5,936 nt of DNA. Origin: Deltaproteobacteria bacterium (GTDB lineage: Bacteria; Desulfobacterota; Desulfobacteria; Desulfobacterales; C00003060). The notes beneath the pieces are model-generated. The model saw nothing but the letters and a program-made list of their open reading frames with translations. It searched no databases and was not told the origin of the DNA. The stretch is from positions 1 to 5,936 of the forward strand of contig QMMV01000142.1 in NCBI GenBank assembly GCA_003647435.1, given 5' to 3'. A program made the position numbers and the translations under genes. Positions 1 to 5,936 of this stretch are shown in pieces; position 1 is the first letter of the stretch; each line of letters starts with the position of its first letter.

Positions 1-9
1 CAGTTAGGC

Positions 10-150
10 TCGAGTTTGAGACGGTCTCCAATCGGATGGCCTGTCCGCTCCGTATGTCTGTTTTTTAAAAAAGCTAAAGTGTTACCACTTTAGCTTTTTG
101 AAGATGCTACCCCGGGCGGGTGGGGCAATCCTCTACCGCCTCGAACTCGA
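10..150. repeat. 16-bp imperfect inverted repeat flanking a terminator
   Basis: Bases 10-25 (TCGAGTTTGAGACGGT) and the reverse complement of bases 135-150 (TCGAGTTCGAGGCGGT) match at 14 of 16 positions. The arms are about 110 bases apart and enclose the terminator at 68-99. In RNA from either strand one mismatch would be a G-U wobble and the other an A-C mismatch. I see no direct target duplication outside the arms, so a MITE-like element is not supported. The enclosed DNA has no recognisable gene. The repeat may be a relic, a protein-binding pair, or chance. Confidence 0.45.
68..99. terminator. Bidirectional Rho-independent terminator
   Basis: Arms 68-81 (AAAAAGCTAAAGTG) and 86-99 (CACTTTAGCTTTTT) are perfectly complementary over 14 bp around a TTAC tetraloop. 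The 9-bp inner stem is mixed sequence and the outer 5 bp are A/T. A T-run therefore ends the hairpin on both strands: T5 at 95-99 on plus, and the complement of 67-72 on minus. It sits about 78 bases past the stop codon of the minus-strand yciO-like gene and is the natural end of that transcript. On the plus strand it could also stop a transcript entering from the left edge of the window. Confidence 0.88.
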
Positions 151-176
151 AAGTAACAAAAGGCTTACACCCCTCT

Positions 177-785
177 TCACTGAAAAATACTTACATCACC
201 AAGGCCTATCCTTATAATTTCAGGTGCATCCCCTATGAGAGAAACCACACTTGAAGGTTTTCCTGGTACAGGACCGCCATCTATTACAGCATCGATTTGG
301 GACCCGAGGAGGTCATGTATCAAAAGGGGATCGGATAGTACCTGACCAGCTTCCAGGGTTACTGTTGTAGATACAACAGGGCGGCCAAATGCCCTGACTA
401 AAGCCAGGCAAATAGGGTGATCCGGCACGCGAATCCCCGCAGTCCTGCGCTTGGTCAGCATGATCTTTGGAAGAAGCCTTGAGCCTTCCAGGATGAAGGT
501 ATAAGGGCCAGGCAGCAGGCGCTTCATGGTCTTATAGGCATAGTTTGAGACCTTTGCATACTGGCTGATGTTTTTAAGGTCAGAGCAAATAAAGCTGAAA
601 GGCTTTTTATGGTTTCTGTGTTTCAGGCGATATATTTTCTCGATCGCCTTCTTGTTTGTGATGTCACATCCCATGCCGTATTGGGTATCTGTGGGATAGA
701 CGATAATTCCGCCATCTTCAAGAATCTGCGATACCTTTCGGATGAGGCGAAGTTGCGGGTTTTCTGCGTTGATGGTTATCAGCAT
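177..785 (-). CDS. yciO: YciO/Sua5/TsaC-family protein (YciO type)
   Basis: This 202-residue protein has the single YrdC-like fold of the Sua5/YciO/TsaC family. Members bind ATP, threonine and bicarbonate to make threonylcarbamoyl-AMP for tRNA t6A37; YciO members are poorly characterised and may differ. The protein resembles E. coli YciO (about 206 residues) along its length, as I recall that sequence: the NPQ-RLI start (9-15), GGIIVYPTDT (25-34), PGPYTFIL (92-99), GIRVP (117-121), the SDP (151-153), DGG (169-171), KPSSV (176-180) and the RIGLGDV end (192-198). The nucleotide-site KxR motif is present as K55-H-R57. The SxN motif of true TsaC/Sua5 enzymes is replaced near 139-142 by STTV. There is no C-terminal Sua5 domain, signal peptide or membrane segment, so it is cytoplasmic. 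The ATG start fits the family N-terminus and has a weak GGCGGA site 7 bases upstream. It is divergent from guaB, with its own likely promoter. Family is certain; t6A activity is not. Confidence 0.93.
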   Translation of the reverse strand: MLITINAENPQLRLIRKVSQILEDGGIIVYPTDTQYGMGCDITNKKAIEKIYRLKHRNHKKPFSFICSDLKNISQYAKVSNYAYKTMKRLLPGPYTFILEGSRLLPKIMLTKRRTAGIRVPDHPICLALVRAFGRPVVSTTVTLEAGQVLSDPLLIHDLLGSQIDAVIDGGPVPGKPSSVVSLIGDAPEIIRIGLGDVSIFQ

Positions 786-827
786 AATCTTGTCCGCCGT
801 AATGAGGCCTTTCGGAAACGTCTTGTG

Positions 828-856
828 AACCTAAAAGAAAAACCAATTCATGTCAA
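828..856 (-). promoter_or_regulatory. Candidate sigma70-type promoter for the yciO-like gene
   Basis: On the minus strand there is a perfect TTGACA -35 box (complement of 851-856), a 17-base spacer, and a TAGGTT -10 box (complement of 828-833). The -10 box matches the consensus at only three positions, but these are the first two and the last, which matter most. Transcription would start roughly 35-40 bases before the ATG at 785. A 9-bp inverted repeat overlies the -35 box and spacer. Confidence 0.55.
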
Positions 857-867
857 TCGTTTTTCTT
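835..867. repeat. 9-bp perfect inverted repeat over the yciO promoter (possible operator)
   Basis: AAGAAAAAC at 835-843 is the exact reverse complement of GTTTTTCTT at 859-867, with 15 bases between. The -35 box of the minus-strand promoter (851-856) lies in the loop and the left arm falls in the promoter spacer. That is where a repressor would bind to block the polymerase. The arms are A/T-rich and of low complexity, so chance is a real alternative. I do not recognise it as any known operator. Confidence 0.35.
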
Positions 868-909
868 CTTTCAATCCCGTTGTCTGCAAGAGAAGCAGTA
901 AATTTAGCA

Positions 910-938
910 TTGTCAAAATAAGAGGCATCTGTTATTTA
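910..938 (+). promoter_or_regulatory. Weak candidate promoter for guaB-dnaE
   Basis: TTGTCA at 910-915 matches the -35 consensus at five of six positions. A 17-base spacer leads to TATTTA at 933-938, preceded by TG at 930-931, an extended -10 arrangement. The -10 hexamer itself is poor (three of six). It lies about 33 bases before the guaB start, in the most A/T-rich part of the intergenic region. No purine-repressor operator or riboswitch-like fold was evident nearby. Confidence 0.35.
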
Positions 939-970
939 TTTGAATCTAAAAAGCACACGGGAGAAATCAC

Positions 971-2434
971 ATGGCTTCAACGATAATAGAGGAAGGCCTG
1001 ACCTTCGACGATGTTTTGTTAGTTCCCGCCTATTCTGATGTACTACCTCGGGATGTTGATGTAAGCGTCCCTTTGACGAAAAAGATTACCCTCAATATTC
1101 CTATTTGCAGTGCAGCTATGGATACGGTGACTGAAGCGGACACTGCCATCACTCTGGCGCGAGAAGGGGGAATAGGAATCATCCACCGAAGCATGAGCAT
1201 CCAAAGCCAGGCTCAGGAGCTGGATAAGGTCAAAAAGTCTGAGAGCGGTATGATAGTGGACCCTATTACCGTTGAGCCGGAAAAGCCGATTTCTGAGGTT
1301 TTGACCCTCATGGAAAGATATCGGATCTCAGGTGTTCCGGTGGTCAAAGGGAAGCATCTGGTTGGAATTGTGACAAATAGAGATCTTCGATTTGAAACGG
1401 ATTTTAGCAAGAAAGTCTCTGAGGTAATGACCAAGGATAATCTGGTGACGGTACCAGAAGGTATCACCCTGGAAGAATCCAAGAAGTTGCTTCACGAACA
1501 CCGAATCGAAAAACTCCTGGTGGTAGACGACAAGCGGCGTTTGAAAGGCCTTATTACTATTAAGGATATAGAAAAAATCAAGAAATACCCCAATGCCTGC
1601 AAAGACACTCTTGGGAGGCTCAGGGTTGGAGCCGCGGTAGGTATCTCACCGGATATGGAAGAGCGCAGCGAGACCCTCCTGAAAAAAGGGGCTGATGTGA
1701 TAGTTATTGATACCGCTCATGGAAACACCGCACGTGTCATGAAAGCGGTCGAGATGCTAAAACATACGTTTCCAGAAATAGAGTTGATTGCTGGAAACGT
1801 AGTCACCGCCGATGGAGCCGAGGCACTGATCAAAGCAGGAGCAGATGGCGTAAAGGTCGGTGTCGGGCCCGGTTCCATTTGCACCACACGGATCGTTGCC
1901 GGTATCGGTGTCTCCCAGATTACAGCTATTATGAAATGCAGAGAGGTTTCGGAGAAAGCGGGTGTTCCATTGATAGCGGATGGGGGAATAAAATTTTCAG
2001 GCGATATTACCAAGGCAATTGCTGCCGGGGCCCACTCTGTTATGATCGGGGGCCTTTTCGCCGGGACCGACGAAAGCCCGGGCGAAACGATTATCTACCA
2101 GGGTAGAAGTTACAAGGTTTACCGGGGTATGGGTTCTCTGGAAGCCATGAAACAGGGTAGTAAAGATCGTTACTATCAGGAAGGTGTTCCCGACGAGGCG
2201 AAGTTGGTGCCAGAAGGGATTGTGGGACGGGTTCCATACAAAGGCTCTCTTTCCGCATGTGTATACCAGCTCGTAGGCGGACTCAAGGCAGGTATGGCCT
2301 ATGTAGGGTGCCGGACCATTGAAGAATTACGACAGAATGCACGATTTATTCGCATCACAGCCTCAGGCCTGAGGGAAAGTCATGTCCATGACGTGATTAT
2401 TACAAAAGAAGCTCCCAACTACAGGTTGGATTGA
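971..2434 (+). CDS. guaB: Inosine-5'-monophosphate dehydrogenase
   Basis: GuaB oxidises IMP to XMP with NAD+, the rate-limiting step of guanine nucleotide synthesis, in the cytoplasm, usually as a tetramer or octamer. The 487-residue protein is full length for bacteria. The barrel starts with GLTFDDVLLVPAYSD (9-23). Two CBS domains, which in bacterial enzymes can bind adenine and guanine nucleotides, lie at about 95-145 and 150-205. The catalytic loop GVGPGSICTTR (297-307) carries the IMP-attacking Cys304. The phosphate-binding ADGGI (336-340) follows. The mobile flap includes the Arg400-Tyr401 pair that activates water. The C-terminal E469-S470-H471 matches the potassium-site segment. No key residue is missing. 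The ATG is set by the conserved N-terminus and a GGGAG Shine-Dalgarno site at 959-963, 7 bases upstream. Its stop overlaps the dnaE start by one base, indicating an operon. Confidence 0.98.
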   Translation: MASTIIEEGLTFDDVLLVPAYSDVLPRDVDVSVPLTKKITLNIPICSAAMDTVTEADTAITLAREGGIGIIHRSMSIQSQAQELDKVKKSESGMIVDPITVEPEKPISEVLTLMERYRISGVPVVKGKHLVGIVTNRDLRFETDFSKKVSEVMTKDNLVTVPEGITLEESKKLLHEHRIEKLLVVDDKRRLKGLITIKDIEKIKKYPNACKDTLGRLRVGAAVGISPDMEERSETLLKKGADVIVIDTAHGNTARVMKAVEMLKHTFPEIELIAGNVVTADGAEALIKAGADGVKVGVGPGSICTTRIVAGIGVSQITAIMKCREVSEKAGVPLIADGGIKFSGDITKAIAAGAHSVMIGGLFAGTDESPGETIIYQGRSYKVYRGMGSLEAMKQGSKDRYYQEGVPDEAKLVPEGIVGRVPYKGSLSACVYQLVGGLKAGMAYVGCRTIEELRQNARFIRITASGLRESHVHDVIITKEAPNYRLD

Positions 2435-5400
2435 TGCGCTCCTCTGATTTTGTTCACCTACATGTACACACCGAGTACAGCCTGCTTGACGGAGCAATCC
2501 GTATTGATTCCTTATTGGAGCGTGCTGCATCCTTTCACATGAACTCGGTGGCAATCACTGATCACGGTACCATGTATGGGGTGATCGAGTTTTACGACAA
2601 GGCATACAAGGCTGGAATAAAACCGATCATTGGCTGTGAACTCTACATTTCTCCTACAAGCCGTTTCGATAAGGATCCTCGTTACAAAACAGGGCTGTTT
2701 CATCTGACGGTGCTGGCGAAAAATGCCAGAGGCTACAAGAACCTCTGCAAGCTCGTTACCGCCGGCCACCTGGAAGGCTTCTACTACAAGCCGCGCGTCG
2801 ATAAGGATATTCTTGAAGAGTGCAGCGAAGGGCTGATTGCTTTAAGTGGATGTCTGCATGGTGAGATACCACGCTTGATACAGGCGGGACGTCTGGAGAA
2901 AGCAGCTCAAGTTGCCCGCGCCTACCAGAAAATGTTTGGTGACGGGAATTTCTATCTGGAGGTTCAAAACAACGGCATCGCCGCTCAAGAGATTGTAAAC
3001 AAGGCCTTGCTAAAAATGAGCGGCGAACTTTCGATCCCGCTTGTTGCTACAAATGATTGCCATTATCTTGATCGAGCGGATGTAAGGGCCCACGACATTT
3101 TATTGTGCATTCAGACAGGCACAACCGTTCAGGAAAAAAAACGTCTCAAGTTCAGGACTGATCAACTTTACTTCAAATCTCCTGAGGAGATGAAGTCCTA
3201 TTTTAGACAGTATCCGGGTGCCATAGAAAATTCGTGTGAAATCAGCAATCGATGCAATGTTGAGATTGATTTCAATACCTACCATTTTCCGAAATTTGAG
3301 ATTCCTTCTGTAAAGGGGGACAATGACGCCATCGAGCGGGATGGCAGTTCTTTAAATGCAGATGAGTACCTCCAACAACGGGCACGAGATGGCCTGGAAG
3401 AACGATTGCAACAGATTCGCTCAAAACGCTCTGACTTGGCAGCTGAAGATATCCAATCTTACAAGAACCGTCTTTCGCAGGAACTCGCAGTGATCCGTAA
3501 AATGGGTTTTTCCGCGTATTTCCTGGTGGTTGCAGACTTTGTCCGCTTTGCCAGAGAGCAGAATATACCGGTAGGCCCCGGCCGCGGTTCTGCGGCCGGC
3601 AGTCTCGTGGCCTACGCCCTCAAAATTACCGACCTGGATCCCATCGCCTACGGCCTCATATTTGAGAGGTTTCTAAATCCAGCCCGAAAGAGCATGCCTG
3701 ATATCGATATCGACTTCTGCATCGAGGGGCGGGATACGGTATTTAAATACATTGTGGAAAAATACGGAGGGCCCAACCACGTGGCACAAATCCTCACCTT
3801 CGGCAAGATGCAGGCCCGGGCTGTTATCAGAGATGTAGGCAGGGCGCTTGACATCCCCTTGAGAGAAGTTGACACCATCGCCAAGATGATACCGGCCAAT
3901 GTAAGCCTTGAGAGCGCTCTTTCTAAGGAACCAAAACTGAAAAGCGTGGCCGACAAAAAGCCCCAGATCGAAGAACTCCTGACTATTGCCCGTGCTCTTG
4001 AAGGGCTTCCGAGGCATGCCTCCACACATGCTGCCGGGGTAGTCATTTCAGATGAACCCCTGGTGAGCTATTTACCCCTTGCGAGAGGCAAAAAAGGGGA
4101 GGTCGTAACTCAGTATGACATGAAGGGGATAGAGAAAATCGGATTGGTCAAGTTCGACCTTCTGGGCCTGCGCAACCTCACTGTCATGAAACATGCCTGC
4201 GAGATCATCCGCCGTCAGGGCCGGAACCCTCCCGATCTGGCCAACCTGGATCTCTCAGATGAAAAGACTTTCCAGCTCCTCGCTTCCGGCGATACAACTG
4301 GGGTGTTTCAGCTGGAAAGCTCGGGGATGAAAGACCTTCTGATTCGTTTGCGGCCCACCTCTTTTAGAGACATCATTGCCCTTGTGGCCTTATACCGTCC
4401 AGGACCTTTAGACAGCGGCATGCATGATGAATTTGTTCGGAGGAAAAACGGGCGCTTGCCGGTAACATATATCGTCCCCGAGCTTGAGCCTATTCTTAAG
4501 GATACCTACGGTGTGATCCTGTATCAGGAACAGGTCATGAAAATTGCCGGTGTACTGGCGGACTATTCTATGGCGGAGGCAGACAATCTTCGCAAGGCCA
4601 TGGGAAAGAAAATTGGCGAAATCATGGCAGAAGAGCGCCAGCGTTTCCTCGCAAGGGCAACGGGCAAAGGGGTGGAGGCAGCAAAGGCAGAAAAAATCTT
4701 TGACCTCATTGAAAAATTCGGACGCTACGGTTTCAATAAAGCGCACAGTGCTGCTTATGCCATGATTGCCTACCAGACCGCTTACCTGAAGGCACACTTC
4801 CCGGTCGAATTTATGGCTGCACTGCTTACCAGCGAGATGAACGACACTGAACGTGTGGTCAAACATATCGCAGAGTGCCGCAGTCACGGCATCGAGATTC
4901 TTCCCCCTGATATCAATCAGAGCAATATGAGTTTTACAGCAGTAGAGGGAAAGATTCGTTTCGGTCTGGCCGCTGTCAAGAATGTGGGAGAAGGGACGAT
5001 AGAATCAATCCTGGAGGTACGACAAGAGGGTGGAGCTTTCAAGTCCTTGTCTGATTTTTGCCGGCGGGTGAACTACAAAAAGGTAAACAGGCGGGTGATT
5101 GAAAGCTTGATCAAATGCGGTGCTTTTGATTCTACAGGAGCAAAACGCTCTCAGATGATGTCTGTGCTGGATAAGACTATAGAGCTGGGTCAAAGATCGC
5201 AAAGGGATTACATAAATGGTCAGTTCAGCCTGTTTCAGCGTGGCCCACAACGCAGGACCTTTGCTGATATCCCCTTGCCCGAAATAGAGGAGTGGAGCGA
5301 AAGCCGGCTTTTGAAATATGAGAAGGAGACCTTAGGTTTTTTTATCACTGGCCATCCTCTGGCCAAGTATGAGCAGATACTCAGAAAATTTGCCGACACG

Positions 5401-5936
5401 GACACTGTCAAGCTGAAAGAGCTTTCAGACGGCAATGTGGTTCGTATGGGTGGTGTGATCAGAGAATGCAAACTTCACAATGACAGGAAGGGCGATCGCA
5501 TGGCCTTTGTCACGCTTGAAGACCTCGGCGGTTTTGCAGAGGTAACACTTTTCTCATCATTGTATCAGAGTGTTGACGATATCATCAAGAAAGACTCGGC
5601 CGTGCTGGTTGAAGGTCGTGTGACAAGGGATGAAAAGTCCGTCAAGATCCTTGCCGACTCAGTTATTCCGATAACAAAGGCAGAAGAGGTCTGGACAACA
5701 ACCGTGCATTTAAACCTTGATATCACTAATCTTGACAGAGAAACCCTTCAGCAGCTTTACGACATACTGCAGCACCACAGGGGGGGGTGTAAGGTATATC
5801 TCCATTTACGAATACCCCGCCGAACTGAAACGATCATAGCCCTTCCAGACCGGATAAAGCTTAAAGCTGGAAACGCTCTAACCGAGACCGTAAACAATTT
5901 CTTAGGCTACAGTGCAGTTGAAACAAGCTGTCAGAG
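2434..5936 (+). CDS. dnaE: DNA polymerase III alpha subunit (DnaE1 type), 3' end outside window
   Basis: This is the catalytic subunit of the replicative polymerase, which extends DNA at the fork with the beta clamp and the tau-containing clamp loader. I read it open for 1167 codons without a stop; the usual length is about 1160, so only a short tail is missing. The PHP domain (about 5-215) begins HLHVHTEYSLLDG (8-20) and retains likely metal ligands H10, H12, D19, H44, E69, H90, C140, D208 and H210. The polymerase core (about 290-860) has GPGRGSAAGS (381-390), the catalytic aspartates D425 and D427 in PDIDIDF (422-428), and D575 in GLVKFDLLGL (570-579). A helix-hairpin-helix region lies near 830-900. 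QFSLF (930-934) fits the internal clamp-binding motif. An OB fold follows at about 1000-1085, then the C-terminal tau-binding region. The ATG overlaps the guaB stop (TGATG) with only a weak upstream ribosome site, so its translation is probably coupled to guaB. Confidence 0.98.
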   Translation, partial: MRSSDFVHLHVHTEYSLLDGAIRIDSLLERAASFHMNSVAITDHGTMYGVIEFYDKAYKAGIKPIIGCELYISPTSRFDKDPRYKTGLFHLTVLAKNARGYKNLCKLVTAGHLEGFYYKPRVDKDILEECSEGLIALSGCLHGEIPRLIQAGRLEKAAQVARAYQKMFGDGNFYLEVQNNGIAAQEIVNKALLKMSGELSIPLVATNDCHYLDRADVRAHDILLCIQTGTTVQEKKRLKFRTDQLYFKSPEEMKSYFRQYPGAIENSCEISNRCNVEIDFNTYHFPKFEIPSVKGDNDAIERDGSSLNADEYLQQRARDGLEERLQQIRSKRSDLAAEDIQSYKNRLSQELAVIRKMGFSAYFLVVADFVRFAREQNIPVGPGRGSAAGSLVAYALKITDLDPIAYGLIFERFLNPARKSMPDIDIDFCIEGRDTVFKYIVEKYGGPNHVAQILTFGKMQARAVIRDVGRALDIPLREVDTIAKMIPANVSLESALSKEPKLKSVADKKPQIEELLTIARALEGLPRHASTHAAGVVISDEPLVSYLPLARGKKGEVVTQYDMKGIEKIGLVKFDLLGLRNLTVMKHACEIIRRQGRNPPDLANLDLSDEKTFQLLASGDTTGVFQLESSGMKDLLIRLRPTSFRDIIALVALYRPGPLDSGMHDEFVRRKNGRLPVTYIVPELEPILKDTYGVILYQEQVMKIAGVLADYSMAEADNLRKAMGKKIGEIMAEERQRFLARATGKGVEAAKAEKIFDLIEKFGRYGFNKAHSAAYAMIAYQTAYLKAHFPVEFMAALLTSEMNDTERVVKHIAECRSHGIEILPPDINQSNMSFTAVEGKIRFGLAAVKNVGEGTIESILEVRQEGGAFKSLSDFCRRVNYKKVNRRVIESLIKCGAFDSTGAKRSQMMSVLDKTIELGQRSQRDYINGQFSLFQRGPQRRTFADIPLPEIEEWSESRLLKYEKETLGFFITGHPLAKYEQILRKFADTDTVKLKELSDGNVVRMGGVIRECKLHNDRKGDRMAFVTLEDLGGFAEVTLFSSLYQSVDDIIKKDSAVLVEGRVTRDEKSVKILADSVIPITKAEEVWTTTVHLNLDITNLDRETLQQLYDILQHHRGGCKVYLHLRIPRRTETIIALPDRIKLKAGNALTETVNNFLGYSAVETSCQ
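3578..3599 (+). repeat. GC-only hairpin inside the dnaE message
   Basis: CCGGCCGC at 3578-3585 and GCGGCCGG at 3592-3599 form a perfect 8-bp all-G/C stem around a 6-base loop (GGTTCT). It lies in the codons for the conserved GPGRGSAAG loop of the polymerase, where Gly, Arg and Ala codons favour G and C. The hairpin may therefore be a by-product of codon choice. No slippery heptamer directly precedes it, so programmed frameshifting is not indicated. Confidence 0.4.

Noticed and set aside
1..68. Plus-strand frame entering from the left edge and ending with TAA at 66-68, directly at the terminator
   Set aside because: The position before a terminator is suggestive, but only 21 residues are visible and they match no family I recognise, and another frame is open here too. 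It cannot be supported as a gene.
100..176. GC-rich patch followed by TCGAACTCGA, resembling a tRNA T-arm
   Set aside because: No acceptor, D or anticodon stems could be assembled on either strand. The TCGAAC sequence belongs to the inverted repeat arm.
609..986. Plus-strand open frame of 125 codons running from inside yciO across the intergenic region into the start of guaB
   Set aside because: About half is antisense to the conserved yciO-like gene, the rest covers the A/T-rich promoter region and the guaB ribosome site, and the protein resembles nothing I know.
1213..2013. Minus-strand open frames of 89 and 98 codons inside guaB
   Set aside because: They are shadows of a fully conserved gene with no independent signals.
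3648..4046. Two overlapping minus-strand open frames (132 and 118 codons) inside dnaE
   Set aside because: They are antisense to the polymerase catalytic core, whose motifs are all in place on the plus strand. They show no promoter, ribosome site or family resemblance.
4408..4887. Minus-strand open frame of 159 codons inside dnaE
   Set aside because: It is antisense to conserved polymerase sequence. The Cys/His-rich look comes from reverse-reading common codons and no ordered metal-binding motif is present.

Overview
The window is ordinary bacterial chromosome carrying three conserved housekeeping genes. I see no mobile element, CRISPR array, tRNA or rRNA, and nothing I would call a new system. 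The protein style (a YciO-type protein, a GuaB of 487 residues with CBS domains, and a DnaE1-type polymerase of at least 1167 residues whose PHP domain keeps its metal ligands) and the moderate base composition suggest a Gram-negative bacterium, perhaps a deltaproteobacterium (Desulfobacterota-like). That placement is an impression from sequence style, not a search result.

Layout. Positions 1-176 are non-coding as far as I can tell. They contain a strong bidirectional Rho-independent terminator (68-99), nested inside a longer-range 16-bp imperfect inverted repeat (10-25 / 135-150). A YciO/Sua5-family gene (177-785) lies on the minus strand and reads toward that terminator. A divergent intergenic region (786-970) holds a good candidate promoter for the yciO-like gene (perfect TTGACA box), a weaker candidate promoter for guaB, and a 9-bp inverted repeat covering the -35 box and spacer of the yciO promoter. 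On the plus strand, guaB (IMP dehydrogenase, 971-2434) is followed with a 1-base overlap (TGATG) by dnaE (DNA polymerase III alpha subunit, from 2434), which is still open at the right edge.

How the genes relate. GuaB makes XMP, the committed step toward GTP and dGTP, and DnaE polymerises dNTPs at the replication fork. The overlapping stop and start imply one transcript and probable translational coupling, so guanine nucleotide synthesis and the replicative polymerase are probably co-expressed. The divergent YciO-like protein is related to the enzymes that make threonylcarbamoyl-AMP for the t6A tRNA modification, but it lacks a diagnostic motif of that family, so its activity is uncertain. 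The observations most worth a second look are the guaB-dnaE coupling, the apparently complete PHP metal site of DnaE (possible intrinsic proofreading), the hybrid motif state of the YciO protein, and the two inverted repeats around the yciO gene.
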